This document shows positions 1 through 5,339 of a stretch of 17,328 nucleotides of DNA, in pieces; the first letter of the stretch is position 1, and each line of letters starts with the position of its first letter. A program made the position numbers and the translations under genes. The DNA is taken from assembly GCA_013154225.1 (NCBI GenBank), contig JAADCW010000196.1:1-17328 (forward strand). Reading direction: 5' to 3'. The stretch is from Chloroflexota bacterium. GTDB lineage: Bacteria > Chloroflexota > Anaerolineae > Anaerolineales > DRMV01. Below the pieces are notes generated by a model that searched no databases, had not been told where the DNA came from, and was given only the letters and a program-made list of their open reading frames with translations.

Positions 1-173
1 GGACCGAACTGCAAATCGGCGAAATGGCCGACCGGATTGTGGAAAGCGAATACCTGATCAGCGACAGCAGTCTGGCCTTGGCCAACCTGATAGCCAGCGA
101 AAACGACGCCATCATCGCCAGCGCCAACAGCATCAACACCAGCGTGAGCCTGATTCAAGTGGCGCTGCCCTAA
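1..173 (+). CDS. C-terminal fragment of an unidentified protein
   Basis: An open frame enters from the left edge (first full codon at 3) and stops with TAA at 171-173, giving the last 56 residues. The fragment is rich in Ser, Ala, Asn and Ile (for example SLALANLIASENDAIIASAN) and reads like helical coiled-coil or sensor-type sequence, but no family signature is visible. Base and codon use match the rest of the window, so it is probably a real gene end. A strong hairpin begins 20 bases after the stop, which suggests that its transcription unit ends there. Function is unknown. Confidence 0.65.
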   Translation, partial: TELQIGEMADRIVESEYLISDSSLALANLIASENDAIIASANSINTSVSLIQVALP

Positions 174-193
174 CCAAACAAACTTTGTCTCCC

Positions 194-224
194 ACCCGCA
201 TCCTGGCCAAGCCAGGGTGCGGGT
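194..224 (+). terminator. GC-rich stem-loop after the first gene, possible terminator or leader hairpin
   Basis: Bases 194-207 pair with 211-224 in a 14-bp stem containing one G-U pair (201/217) and a 3-base loop (CAA). It lies 20 bases downstream of the preceding stop codon and about 41 bases before the sigma factor start. No T-tract follows (TTCCCCACAAAC), so it is not a canonical intrinsic terminator. It could end the upstream transcript by another route, protect its 3' end, or sit in the leader of the sigma operon. Confidence 0.5.
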
Positions 225-265
225 TCCCCACAAACACACACGCCCTTTGCACGGAGGCCTCGACA

Positions 266-865
266 ATGACAGCCCCATACCCCTACGAGGACGAAAAAGC
301 ACTCATCGCCGCGCTCAAAGCCAGCGATCCCGCGGCTTACGAGCAACTCATCGAGCAGTATGCCGACCAGGTGTATCGGGTAGCCTACCGTTTGTTGCAA
401 AACCCCCACGATGCGGAAGACGCCATGCAAGAGGCCTTCCTGGCAGTGTATCTCCGCATTGACGAATTCCAAAGCCAGGCCAAACTTTCTTCGTGGCTTT
501 ACCGCATCGTAACCAACAAAGCCCTTGACATTTTGCGCAAGCGCCAACGCAAGACCGAAGCCGCGACCGACGCCATCGAAGACCTCAGCGAAGACGCGGC
601 CGAACGCCTCCCCGACACCCAGGCTGTGTTGCCGGAAGATTGGGTTGCCCGGCAGGAAATCAACGACCTCATCACTGCGGGCCTGGAAACCCTTTCGCCT
701 CGTCTGCGAGCCGCCTTCGTGCTCTTTGAGATGGAAGGGCTGAGCATGGAAGAAGTTGCAGAAGCCCTCAACATCTCGCCTTCTGCGGCCAAAGTACGGG
801 TACATCGTGCCCGCCAGGCCCTCCGTGATTATCTGGCAGCCCATATGCCCTCACCTTCTGCCTGA
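266..865 (+). CDS. ECF-family RNA polymerase sigma factor (sigma-70 family, RpoE-like)
   Basis: A 199-residue alternative sigma factor that would direct RNA polymerase to a small stress or envelope regulon. Region sigma-2 spans about residues 23-90, with the typical DAEDAMQEAFLAVY core (49-62) and a following SSWLYRI..NKALDILRK stretch. Region sigma-4 spans about 143-192 and contains the helix-turn-helix GLSMEEVAEALNISPSAAKV followed by RVHRARQALR. The acidic linker between them (about 95-140) and the total length are normal for ECF factors. The ATG at 266 is chosen because GGAGG lies about 8 bases upstream and the domain starts soon after. An in-frame extension to 185 would run through the hairpin and lacks a ribosome site. 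The putative anti-sigma gene follows after 32 bases, the usual arrangement. The exact ECF subgroup cannot be told from sequence by eye. Confidence 0.95.
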   Translation: MTAPYPYEDEKALIAALKASDPAAYEQLIEQYADQVYRVAYRLLQNPHDAEDAMQEAFLAVYLRIDEFQSQAKLSSWLYRIVTNKALDILRKRQRKTEAATDAIEDLSEDAAERLPDTQAVLPEDWVARQEINDLITAGLETLSPRLRAAFVLFEMEGLSMEEVAEALNISPSAAKVRVHRARQALRDYLAAHMPSPSA

Positions 866-897
866 CCTGCCCCGCAAACGCCCTAAGGAGCGATGCC

Positions 898-1761
898 ATG
901 AACAAGCAAGAATTCCAAACCCTGATGAGCGACTATCTAGACGGCTTGCTCTCGGAAGAGAAAAAGGCCGCTTTTGAGAAATACCTTCAGGAATGCGCCA
1001 GTTGCCGCAAAGCCCTGGAAGAAATGCAAGCCCTGCGTGCCAAAGCCAAGGAAGCCACCCAAAAAGCCCTTTCGCCCGAGGCCAAACTTCGGCTATACGA
1101 AAGACTGAACGAAGAACGCGCCCGCCGCGGCGAACCTTTGCTCCGCATTCCGCAGGAACTGCTGGCATTGGCCAAAGCCAAAGCCGCGGCTTCGGTGGAA
1201 GCCACGGCCGAGGTTGCTAAGGCCAGCGGCACAGTGGTGCAAACCGCAGCCCAAGCCAGCGCTCGAAGCGCCAAAGTGGCCGCGCAGGAAGCCGCAGCCA
1301 GCGCCAAGCATCTGGGCGAGGCTGGCAAAGCCATGTTCAAAGGCGGCCAGGAAGCCCTCAACGAAAGCGTCAAGGCCGCGGGCGATGCGGCCTCTACCCT
1401 GGCCGAAAGCGTGGACGTAGTCAAAGAAATCCCCGAGAAACCTGTGCGCGGCACGCTCGCCGCACCGCCCAAAATCGCCGCGAAAACCGCCAAGGCTGGC
1501 CTGCAAACGGCCAGCGGTGCGGCCAAGGCCGGTGCCAAAATGGCGCAGGGCGGTCTGAAAGCCATGACCGAAAGCGGCAAGGCCGCACTGCGCGCCACCA
1601 AGGGCAGCGCCAAAGCCGCCCTCGAGGCCGCCAAGGGCATGGCCGAAACAGCCAAAGCCAGTAAAGATGTGTTGAGCACCGCGGCTAAAGGCGCAAAGCA
1701 AATCGCCCAGGCCAAGCCCGAAGAGACCACAACGGAAGAAGACCAGGACGCCAAAGCCTAA
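898..1761 (+). CDS. Putative anti-sigma factor with degenerate zinc-finger head and Ala/Lys-rich 11-mer repeat tail
   Basis: 287 residues, starting 7 bases after AAGGAG and 32 bases after the ECF sigma stop. Residues 6-42 match the anti-sigma zinc-finger (zf-HC2/ZAS) pattern: MSDYLDGLLSEEKKAAFEKY followed by LQECASC. The CxxC (C33, C36) is present, but the His expected four residues before C33 is Tyr29, so zinc binding may be lost or altered. From about residue 95 the protein is almost entirely Ala, Lys, Gly, Glu, Ser and Thr. Residues 196-272 can be cut into seven 11-residue blocks, such as GAAKAGAKMAQ and AALRATKGSAK, resembling amphipathic LEA-like or phasin-like helices. No transmembrane helix or signal peptide is seen, so it should be cytoplasmic, unlike classical RseA-type anti-sigmas. 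The role as sigma partner is inferred from the N-terminal motif and position; the tail function is unknown. Confidence 0.75.
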   Translation: MNKQEFQTLMSDYLDGLLSEEKKAAFEKYLQECASCRKALEEMQALRAKAKEATQKALSPEAKLRLYERLNEERARRGEPLLRIPQELLALAKAKAAASVEATAEVAKASGTVVQTAAQASARSAKVAAQEAAASAKHLGEAGKAMFKGGQEALNESVKAAGDAASTLAESVDVVKEIPEKPVRGTLAAPPKIAAKTAKAGLQTASGAAKAGAKMAQGGLKAMTESGKAALRATKGSAKAALEAAKGMAETAKASKDVLSTAAKGAKQIAQAKPEETTTEEDQDAKA

Positions 1762-1772
1762 GCCACCGGAAG

Positions 1773-1810
1773 GCGGCTCCTCGCGGTCTCTGTTCAACGC
1801 GCTTAGCCGC
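1773..1810 (+). other. Interrupted stem-loop just after the anti-sigma gene
   Basis: GCGGCT (1773-1778) can pair with AGCCGC (1805-1810). Inside it, CGCG (1782-1785) pairs with CGCG (1798-1801), with a 12-base loop. It starts 12 bases after the anti-sigma stop and no T-tract follows, so it may be a 3'-end structure of the sigma operon rather than a canonical terminator. The evidence is only the visible complementarity. Confidence 0.3.
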
Positions 1811-1848
1811 AACCCAGGTGAGGAACGCCAGGCTTCTCACTACCACAA

Positions 1849-1857
1849 TGGTAAAAT
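1849..1857 (+). promoter_or_regulatory. Possible extended -10 promoter element for cutA
   Basis: TGGTAAAAT matches the extended -10 form TGnTATAAT with one mismatch and would start transcription near 1864, about 63 bases before the cutA start codon. No convincing -35 hexamer is seen at 17 bases spacing, which extended -10 promoters can tolerate. A similar element (TGATAAAAT) precedes the response-regulator operon. Confidence 0.35.
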
Positions 1858-1859
1858 CC

Positions 1860-1886
1860 AGGCGGCCGCCCTCCACGCGGCCGCCT
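1860..1886 (+). promoter_or_regulatory. Perfect 10-bp GC hairpin in the cutA leader
   Basis: AGGCGGCCGC (1860-1869) and GCGGCCGCCT (1877-1886) are exact reverse complements separated by a 7-base loop (CCTCCAC). The stem would be very stable. It lies between the anti-sigma gene and cutA and is followed by TTGCCTTTCC, a weak pyrimidine run. It may terminate the sigma operon, or, if the nearby -10 is real, form the 5' end of the cutA mRNA. The sequence alone cannot decide between these. Confidence 0.5.
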
Positions 1887-1926
1887 TGCCTTTCCGCCTC
1901 CCTTCCCCAAGGCAGGAGGAGAATTT

Positions 1927-2262
1927 ATGGACTTCAAACACCTTGTGGTTTTCGTAACCGCCCCCTCACACGAAAGCGCCGAACAAATTGCCGCGCCCTT
2001 GTTAGAGAAACGCCTCGCGGCTTGCGTCAACATTGTGCCAAGCGTGCGCTCGCATTATCTCTGGCAGGGGAAAATCGCCCACGACGACGAAGTGCTGTTG
2101 GTCATCAAAACCCACCAGGCCCGCTTTTCGGCCTTAGAAGCCGAAATCAAAGCCGTGCATCCCTACGAAGTGCCTGAAATCATTGCTTTACCCATTGTTG
2201 CCGGGAGCGCAGATTACCTGGCCTGGATAGACGACAGCGTGGGCGTGCCTCATTCCAAATAA
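1927..2262 (+). CDS. cutA: CutA1-family divalent cation tolerance protein
   Basis: 111 residues, the usual length for CutA1, a small trimeric ferredoxin-like protein that binds divalent metals such as Cu(II). It has been linked to metal tolerance, although its exact cellular role is still debated. The family core is clear: RLAACVNIVP (29-38), a WQGKI segment (46-50), DEVLLVIKT (54-62) and the hallmark HPYEVPEIIALPI (78-90), then YLAWI near the C-terminus. Only one cysteine (C33) is visible. The ATG at 1927 follows GGAGGA by 7 bases. It is transcribed toward the minus-strand SHOCT gene, and the two coding ends overlap by 13 bases, so there is no room for a terminator between them. It shows no functional tie to the neighbouring genes. 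Confidence 0.95.
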   Translation: MDFKHLVVFVTAPSHESAEQIAAPLLEKRLAACVNIVPSVRSHYLWQGKIAHDDEVLLVIKTHQARFSALEAEIKAVHPYEVPEIIALPIVAGSADYLAWIDDSVGVPHSK

Positions 2263-2624
2263 ATTTCCACCTGGTCACCGTCTTCAGCATCTTTGATTTC
2301 CACAATGCGCCCCACGTCGCCGTGGGCCAGGGCTTCTTTCAATGCACCCCAGGTATCGCCGTCCGAATCGAGCGTTACGCCAAAACGTTCGGCAATCCGC
2401 AGGCCAAAATCCAGCAGTTTGACCGGCAGGTTGATATTGACGCGGCTACCATCAGCATCGGTCACGCGGATGCGCAGCCAGCGCGGGGCCGCGCCTTTGG
2501 GTTGAGCACCAGCCTTGGGCTGCGCCTCGGATGAGCGAAGGGCATCCAACAACCGGGCAGCCTCTTCGGCTGAGACTTTGCCTTCTTCCAACATCTTGAG
2601 AATGCGCAAGCGTTCAGTATCCAT
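2250..2624 (-). CDS. Small protein with N-terminal SHOCT-like helical hairpin (YvlB/DUF2089-C type)
   Basis: 124 residues, last gene of a three-gene minus-strand operon. Residues 1-30 form a SHOCT-like helix pair, RLRILKMLEEGKVSAEEAAR then LLDAL, of the kind found at the ends of DUF2089, YvlB and LiaX-type proteins. The rest (about 47-124) holds a segment starting RWLRIRVTDADGSRVNINLP and a C-terminal acidic strand GDQVEIYLE. It may be a compact beta-rich domain with a helical insert, and I do not recognise its family. The ATG at 2624 is preferred over the one at 2630: GGAGG (2631-2635) lies 6 bases before the former and directly abuts the latter. No signal peptide or membrane helix is present, so it should be cytoplasmic. 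By analogy with SHOCT proteins it may mediate oligomerisation or a protein contact with the two upstream operon products; this is inference. Confidence 0.8.
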   Translation of the reverse strand: MDTERLRILKMLEEGKVSAEEAARLLDALRSSEAQPKAGAQPKGAAPRWLRIRVTDADGSRVNINLPVKLLDFGLRIAERFGVTLDSDGDTWGALKEALAHGDVGRIVEIKDAEDGDQVEIYLE

Positions 2625-2644
2625 AACCATCCTCCAGGGGGAAC

Positions 2645-2663
2645 CGGCGCTGTGTCAGCGCCG
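2645..2663 (-). promoter_or_regulatory. Perfect 8-bp intercistronic hairpin before the small SHOCT gene
   Basis: CGGCGCTG (2645-2652) and CAGCGCCG (2656-2663) pair exactly around a 3-base loop. On the minus strand it lies just upstream of the GGAGG of the small SHOCT gene, within the roughly 107-base gap after the DUF4097-like gene. A weaker 5-bp hairpin (TGCTG/CAGCA, 2682-2696) lies in the same gap. It has no T-tract, so it could stabilise the upstream mRNA end or tune translation of the last gene. Confidence 0.45.
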
Positions 2664-2731
2664 ACAGGACAAGGTGCATCTTGCTGCCACTCAGCAGGTC
2701 CCAGAAACCAACATGAGCAGCAAGGGCACTT

Positions 2732-3670
2732 TCACCGTTCTAAAGCCTCCAGCAACTGCTCAGCCTCTTCAGCCGTCACTTTTCCTTCCGCCACCAGCCG
2801 GAGCACCCGCTGGCGGGCCTCGGCCATGTTGTCTGCCATTTCAGTCTCGCTCTCAGCAGAAGGGGTGCCGCCCGTCTGGGTCTCTGCTTTTCTGCCGCGG
2901 CCACCCAACAATCCCAAAAGCGTTTGCAACCAACTGGGCGCTTGCGATGCGACCCAGTCCTTGGGCGGCTGAGGGCCAATGTAAACCCGACCATCTGGGC
3001 CTTGGGCAACAATGTCAACTTCCAACGCCTGGGAGGGATCGTCGGCCTCCCACGCGGCTTCGAGCGCCTCAGCGTCGGGCGGGGCATCAGCGGTTTCCAC
3101 CAACAAACGCGAGGAAGCCTGCACCCGCCCATGCAAACGCGTCTCCGCGGGCACCAGCAAGGCCACCGCGCCCCGAACATGCAACACCACGCGCTTGCCC
3201 GCAGGCGTCCCTACTGCGACGAGCGACGCCGTGCCATGCAAATTTTCAGCCTGCAGGGTTTGCGGCAAACCTTCCACCTTGAGCGCGCCACGCATTTCGC
3301 GAATGACCGCCGCGCGCCGAACACCTTTCAGGCGCAAAGGACCTTGCAGCCCGTTGACGTCCACTTCGTCCACATCGCGCACATCCACAGGGCCGGAGAC
3401 TTGCGATATATGCAAACGGCTATCCAAACCCACCACGCTGACCGGACCCGCAGTGCGCAAAACCTCCACTGGCGCCCAGCGGGGCACGTCAAACGCAGAG
3501 GGGCCTTGAATGCGCCATTGCGCGGGTTTGGAAGCCTGCGATTGCCCCACCGCGTTGATGGTTACCAAATCATCGTCAACGCCTTGGACCTTCAAAGGGC
3601 CGTTGACTTGGAGTACCACGCCTTCGCCGGCTTTCAAAGGCCATTGGGAACGAAACACACCTATTGCCAT
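2732..3670 (-). CDS. DUF4097-like beta-solenoid protein with C-terminal SHOCT-like hairpin
   Basis: 312 residues, second gene of the minus-strand operon, 17 bases after the DUF2089 gene and starting 6 bases after GAGGAGGT. Residues about 20-185 form short repeats that each begin with Gly (at 56, 75, 93, 110, 128, 146, 167) and alternate hydrophobic and polar residues, for example GPVSVVGLDSRLHISQVS and GPLRLKGVRRAAVIREMR. That gives a period near 18 residues and suggests a beta-solenoid as in DUF4097/adhesin-like or bactofilin-like proteins. A Pro/acidic linker (about 190-280) leads to the SHOCT-like end RQRVLRLVAEGKVTAEEAEQ LLEAL (286-310). No signal peptide or membrane helix is seen, so it is probably cytoplasmic despite 'adhesin' names used for the family. 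In Bacillus YvlB and Enterococcus LiaX, related parts occur in envelope-stress systems; a similar role here is inference. Confidence 0.8.
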   Translation of the reverse strand: MAIGVFRSQWPLKAGEGVVLQVNGPLKVQGVDDDLVTINAVGQSQASKPAQWRIQGPSAFDVPRWAPVEVLRTAGPVSVVGLDSRLHISQVSGPVDVRDVDEVDVNGLQGPLRLKGVRRAAVIREMRGALKVEGLPQTLQAENLHGTASLVAVGTPAGKRVVLHVRGAVALLVPAETRLHGRVQASSRLLVETADAPPDAEALEAAWEADDPSQALEVDIVAQGPDGRVYIGPQPPKDWVASQAPSWLQTLLGLLGGRGRKAETQTGGTPSAESETEMADNMAEARQRVLRLVAEGKVTAEEAEQLLEALER

Positions 3671-3687
3671 ACTGCTACCTCCTCAAC

Positions 3688-4101
3688 TTATGCGCGGTCG
3701 TCCAGGGATTCACCGCGCAACAACCGAGCGGCTTCAGCCGCGGTAAGTTTTCCGGCTTCCAGGTCATCCAAAATCTGCTGACGTTCCTGGGGGCTGGGCT
3801 TACGCGGGCCCGCATCCTCGGCCGCGGGCTGGTACCCCATCGCCTGGATGATTTCCCGCAGGCGGTTACGCAGCGTGGGATACGAAAGCCCCATCTCTTT
3901 TTCCATGCGAGAAAACTTACCTTCGTTGCGAATAAAGACCTCCAAAAAACGCAACTGCTCGGCATTCAGGCGGTCGAAAGCCGAGCCGCGCTGCGCCAAC
4001 GAAAAATGGCCGTGAAATTCTGTGCCGCATCTTTGGCATTGGAACACGCTCACGGTAAGCGAACCACCACATAAAGGACATTTCTCAGGAATTTTAGACA
4101 T
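3688..4101 (-). CDS. DUF2089-family zinc-ribbon/HTH regulator with SHOCT-like tail
   Basis: 137 residues, the usual size for DUF2089. A zinc ribbon comes first (C8-x2-C11 and C22-x2-C25, followed by GTEFHGHF). Next is a helix-turn-helix at about 50-88 (LEVFIRNEGKFSRMEKEMGL, SYPTLRNRLREIIQAMGY), then a linker and a SHOCT-like hairpin at 105-129 (RQQILDDLEAGKLTAAEAAR LL). The HTH makes it a probable DNA-binding transcription factor, and it may control its own operon. The ATG at 4101 follows AGGAGG by 7 bases, and a strong sigma-70 promoter lies just upstream. It heads a three-gene operon in which every product carries the same hairpin, which suggests these proteins contact each other through it. 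DUF2089 assignment is firm; the target genes are unknown. Confidence 0.92.
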   Translation of the reverse strand: MSKIPEKCPLCGGSLTVSVFQCQRCGTEFHGHFSLAQRGSAFDRLNAEQLRFLEVFIRNEGKFSRMEKEMGLSYPTLRNRLREIIQAMGYQPAAEDAGPRKPSPQERQQILDDLEAGKLTAAEAARLLRGESLDDRA

Positions 4102-4130
4102 TCTGCAACCTCCTTGCGTTTACACAAATC

Positions 4131-4159
4131 ATTATACGGGCGAATTTACGAAAAGTCAA
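4131..4159 (-). promoter_or_regulatory. Consensus sigma-70 promoter of the DUF2089/SHOCT operon
   Basis: On the minus strand, TTGACT (4159-4154) and TATAAT (4136-4131) are separated by exactly 17 bases. Transcription should begin near 4124, giving a leader of only about 23 bases before the ATG at 4101, with AGGAGG inside it. This is the strongest promoter visible in the window, so the operon is probably expressed by the housekeeping sigma factor rather than the nearby ECF factor. Confidence 0.85.
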
Positions 4160-4337
4160 GCGTGATTTCAGAAAATCAAAAGACCGCTTTCTCTTTTCGC
4201 TTATCCTCTCCCACAAAACGCTACCCCTGCTATCCTTAAACGGCACTCAACTTGCACCCTAACAACAACCCAATCTCTTGGCGCTTTCACCTCAGAGCGA
4301 GCTTCGGGGTGCGCCTCTCCTTTACGGCTTGACCAAC
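4160..4337. other. Intergenic stretch with no recognised feature
   Basis: This sits between the DUF2089 promoter and the terminator of the zinc-ribbon gene. It is A/T- and C-rich on the plus strand, has no supported reading frame with a ribosome site, and shows only trivial short inverted repeats (for example GATTT/AAATC at 4163-4176). No RNA gene or operator could be supported by eye. Confidence 0.5.
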
Positions 4338-4367
4338 AAAAAAAGCCGCCCGGTAAAACCGAGCGGC
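4338..4367 (-). terminator. Intrinsic terminator of the zinc-ribbon gene
   Basis: Read on the minus strand, GCCGC (4367-4363) and CGG (4361-4359) pair with CCG and GCGGC (4353-4351, 4349-4345) around a 5-base loop, with a single mismatch (4362/4350). Seven T residues follow at once (4344-4338). It lies 28 bases after the TAA of the zinc-ribbon gene and is a canonical Rho-independent terminator. It insulates that gene from the DUF2089 operon downstream on the same strand. Confidence 0.88.
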
Positions 4368-4395
4368 CAAGTGCATCGTGCGCTGAAGCAGCTAC

Positions 4396-4728
4396 TTACA
4401 ATGCGCCTTCCACAAAAAATTGCTCAAGGCGCAAATGATAATGGCGGCGCAAAAGCTCCTCATCCAAATCGTGCTCTCGCAACCAGCGCCTCAGCGCAGC
4501 CAACTTTGCGCCTCGGCTCATCCGCCGCCCCGGGTACACCCCGCGGTCATCCCGACGACGCCCGCAAATCGGGCAGTATTCCACAGAAAAGGGATACGTT
4601 CGCCGAGTAGGCGGCCAAACTTCCATCAAACGAAATCCACAATTGTCACACACACGATAGGTCTTCTCATCGGCTTGCAAGCCTAACGAACGCAGCGAAG
4701 AAGAAGCCGAAAGTCCAAACTGCAACAT
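4396..4728 (-). CDS. Small zinc-ribbon protein of unknown function
   Basis: 110 residues in a monocistronic unit ended by a clear terminator. Two CxxC knuckles are visible, C27-DN-C30 and C52-PI-C55, separated by 21 residues, which should form one four-Cys zinc ribbon. The C-terminal half is basic then amphipathic (GRRMSRGAKLAALRRWLREH, followed by DLDEELLRRHYHLRLEQFF) and predicts two helices. The ATG at 4728 is chosen because AGGAG lies 7 bases upstream; a TTG directly before it has poorer spacing. The protein has no signal peptide. A nucleic-acid or protein-binding role is likely for such a ribbon plus basic helix, but I do not recognise a family. It is transcribed divergently from the signalling operon at 4932, so a role in regulating it is possible but unproven. 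Confidence 0.75.
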   Translation of the reverse strand: MLQFGLSASSSLRSLGLQADEKTYRVCDNCGFRLMEVWPPTRRTYPFSVEYCPICGRRRDDRGVYPGRRMSRGAKLAALRRWLREHDLDEELLRRHYHLRLEQFFVEGAL

Positions 4729-4886
4729 CAAAACACTCCTTGTTTACCTTTTCAGTGACCATTCCTTAAAGGACAAATTCCCACACCCTGTTATTCTAAA
4801 AGGCTCCGGTCAAGGTTACATAATGTTTTCATTGCAAAGCATCCCTCCAGCGCAATGCTTCTGTCATATTATGATTAGACAAATTC

Positions 4887-4895
4887 TGATAAAAT
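4887..4895 (+). promoter_or_regulatory. Possible extended -10 promoter of the GAF/ParA operon
   Basis: TGATAAAAT matches TGnTATAAT with one mismatch and would place the start of transcription near 4902, about 30 bases before the first response-regulator ATG. No good -35 hexamer is present at the right spacing (TATTAT at 4867). This is the only plausible promoter seen ahead of the long plus-strand operon. Confidence 0.4.
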
Positions 4896-4931
4896 AGGAA
4901 CATGGACCCCCATACTGGAGGGAAACGACAC

Positions 4932-5303
4932 ATGGCCACTATCTTATACGTGGAAGACGACCTTCCCAACCGAATTCTGGTACGCCGAATCCTGGCAGCC
5001 GAAGGGCACGAAATCGTCGAGGCCGGCAATGCAGAAGAAGCCCTGCAAACCCTGGAAACACTCAAGCCGGACCTCATCCTCATGGACATCAACATGCCTG
5101 AGGTGGACGGCTTTACCCTTACCAAACGCATTAAGCAAAACCCTGCGTGGCAGCACATCCCCATCATTGCCCTCACGGCCAACGTGATGAAAGGCGACCG
5201 CGAGCGCGTATTGCAAGCTGGCTGTGATGGGTACATCCAAAAGCCCATTGACGTGGACGCGCTACCGCGCCAAATTGCAACCTTTCTCAAGCGCGGTGCC
5301 TAA
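4932..5303 (+). CDS. Single-domain response regulator (CheY/DivK-like receiver)
   Basis: 123 residues consisting only of a receiver domain. All catalytic positions are present: acidic pair D9/D10, phospho-acceptor D52 (LILMDINMPEVDG), T82 in ALTANVM, and K104 in YIQKPID. The LTANVMKGD and GCDGYIQKPID wording is typical of receivers that partner hybrid kinases or DivK-like proteins. There is no output domain, so it must act by protein contact or in a phosphorelay. The ATG at 4932 is used because GGAGGG lies 9 bases upstream; an in-frame ATG at 4902 lacks such a site and would add ten non-conserved residues. It is the first gene of a tight plus-strand operon and has a second receiver gene 36 bases downstream. 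Its cognate kinase is not visible in the window. Confidence 0.93.
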   Translation: MATILYVEDDLPNRILVRRILAAEGHEIVEAGNAEEALQTLETLKPDLILMDINMPEVDGFTLTKRIKQNPAWQHIPIIALTANVMKGDRERVLQAGCDGYIQKPIDVDALPRQIATFLKRGA

Positions 5304-5339
5304 TCGTCCCGCTGCTTCCCTGCCCCAAAGTGACGGCCT

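Noticed and set aside
178..188. ACAAACTTTGT odd palindrome before the ECF gene as an operator
   Set aside because: A single 5-bp half-site pair in A/T-rich sequence directly after a stop codon; nothing else supports it.
1093..1812. Minus-strand frames opposite the anti-sigma gene (987-1754 and 1093-1812)
   Set aside because: Both are Ala/Ser- or Gly/Phe-rich mirrors of the Ala/Lys repeat tail. The plus-strand frame has the ribosome site, the zinc-finger-like head and the sigma neighbour.
2515..3781. Plus-strand frames opposite the SHOCT operon (2515-3282, 2924-3781)
   Set aside because: The translations are Pro/Arg/His-rich without domain signatures, while the minus-strand genes have ribosome sites, conserved motifs and a consensus promoter.
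4830..4860. Two overlapping, mutually exclusive 6-bp hairpins (CATTGC/GCAATG and AAGCAT/ATGCTT) upstream of the first receiver gene
   Set aside because: They could suggest a switch, but the stems are short with long loops and lie upstream of the only plausible transcription start, so chance is more likely.
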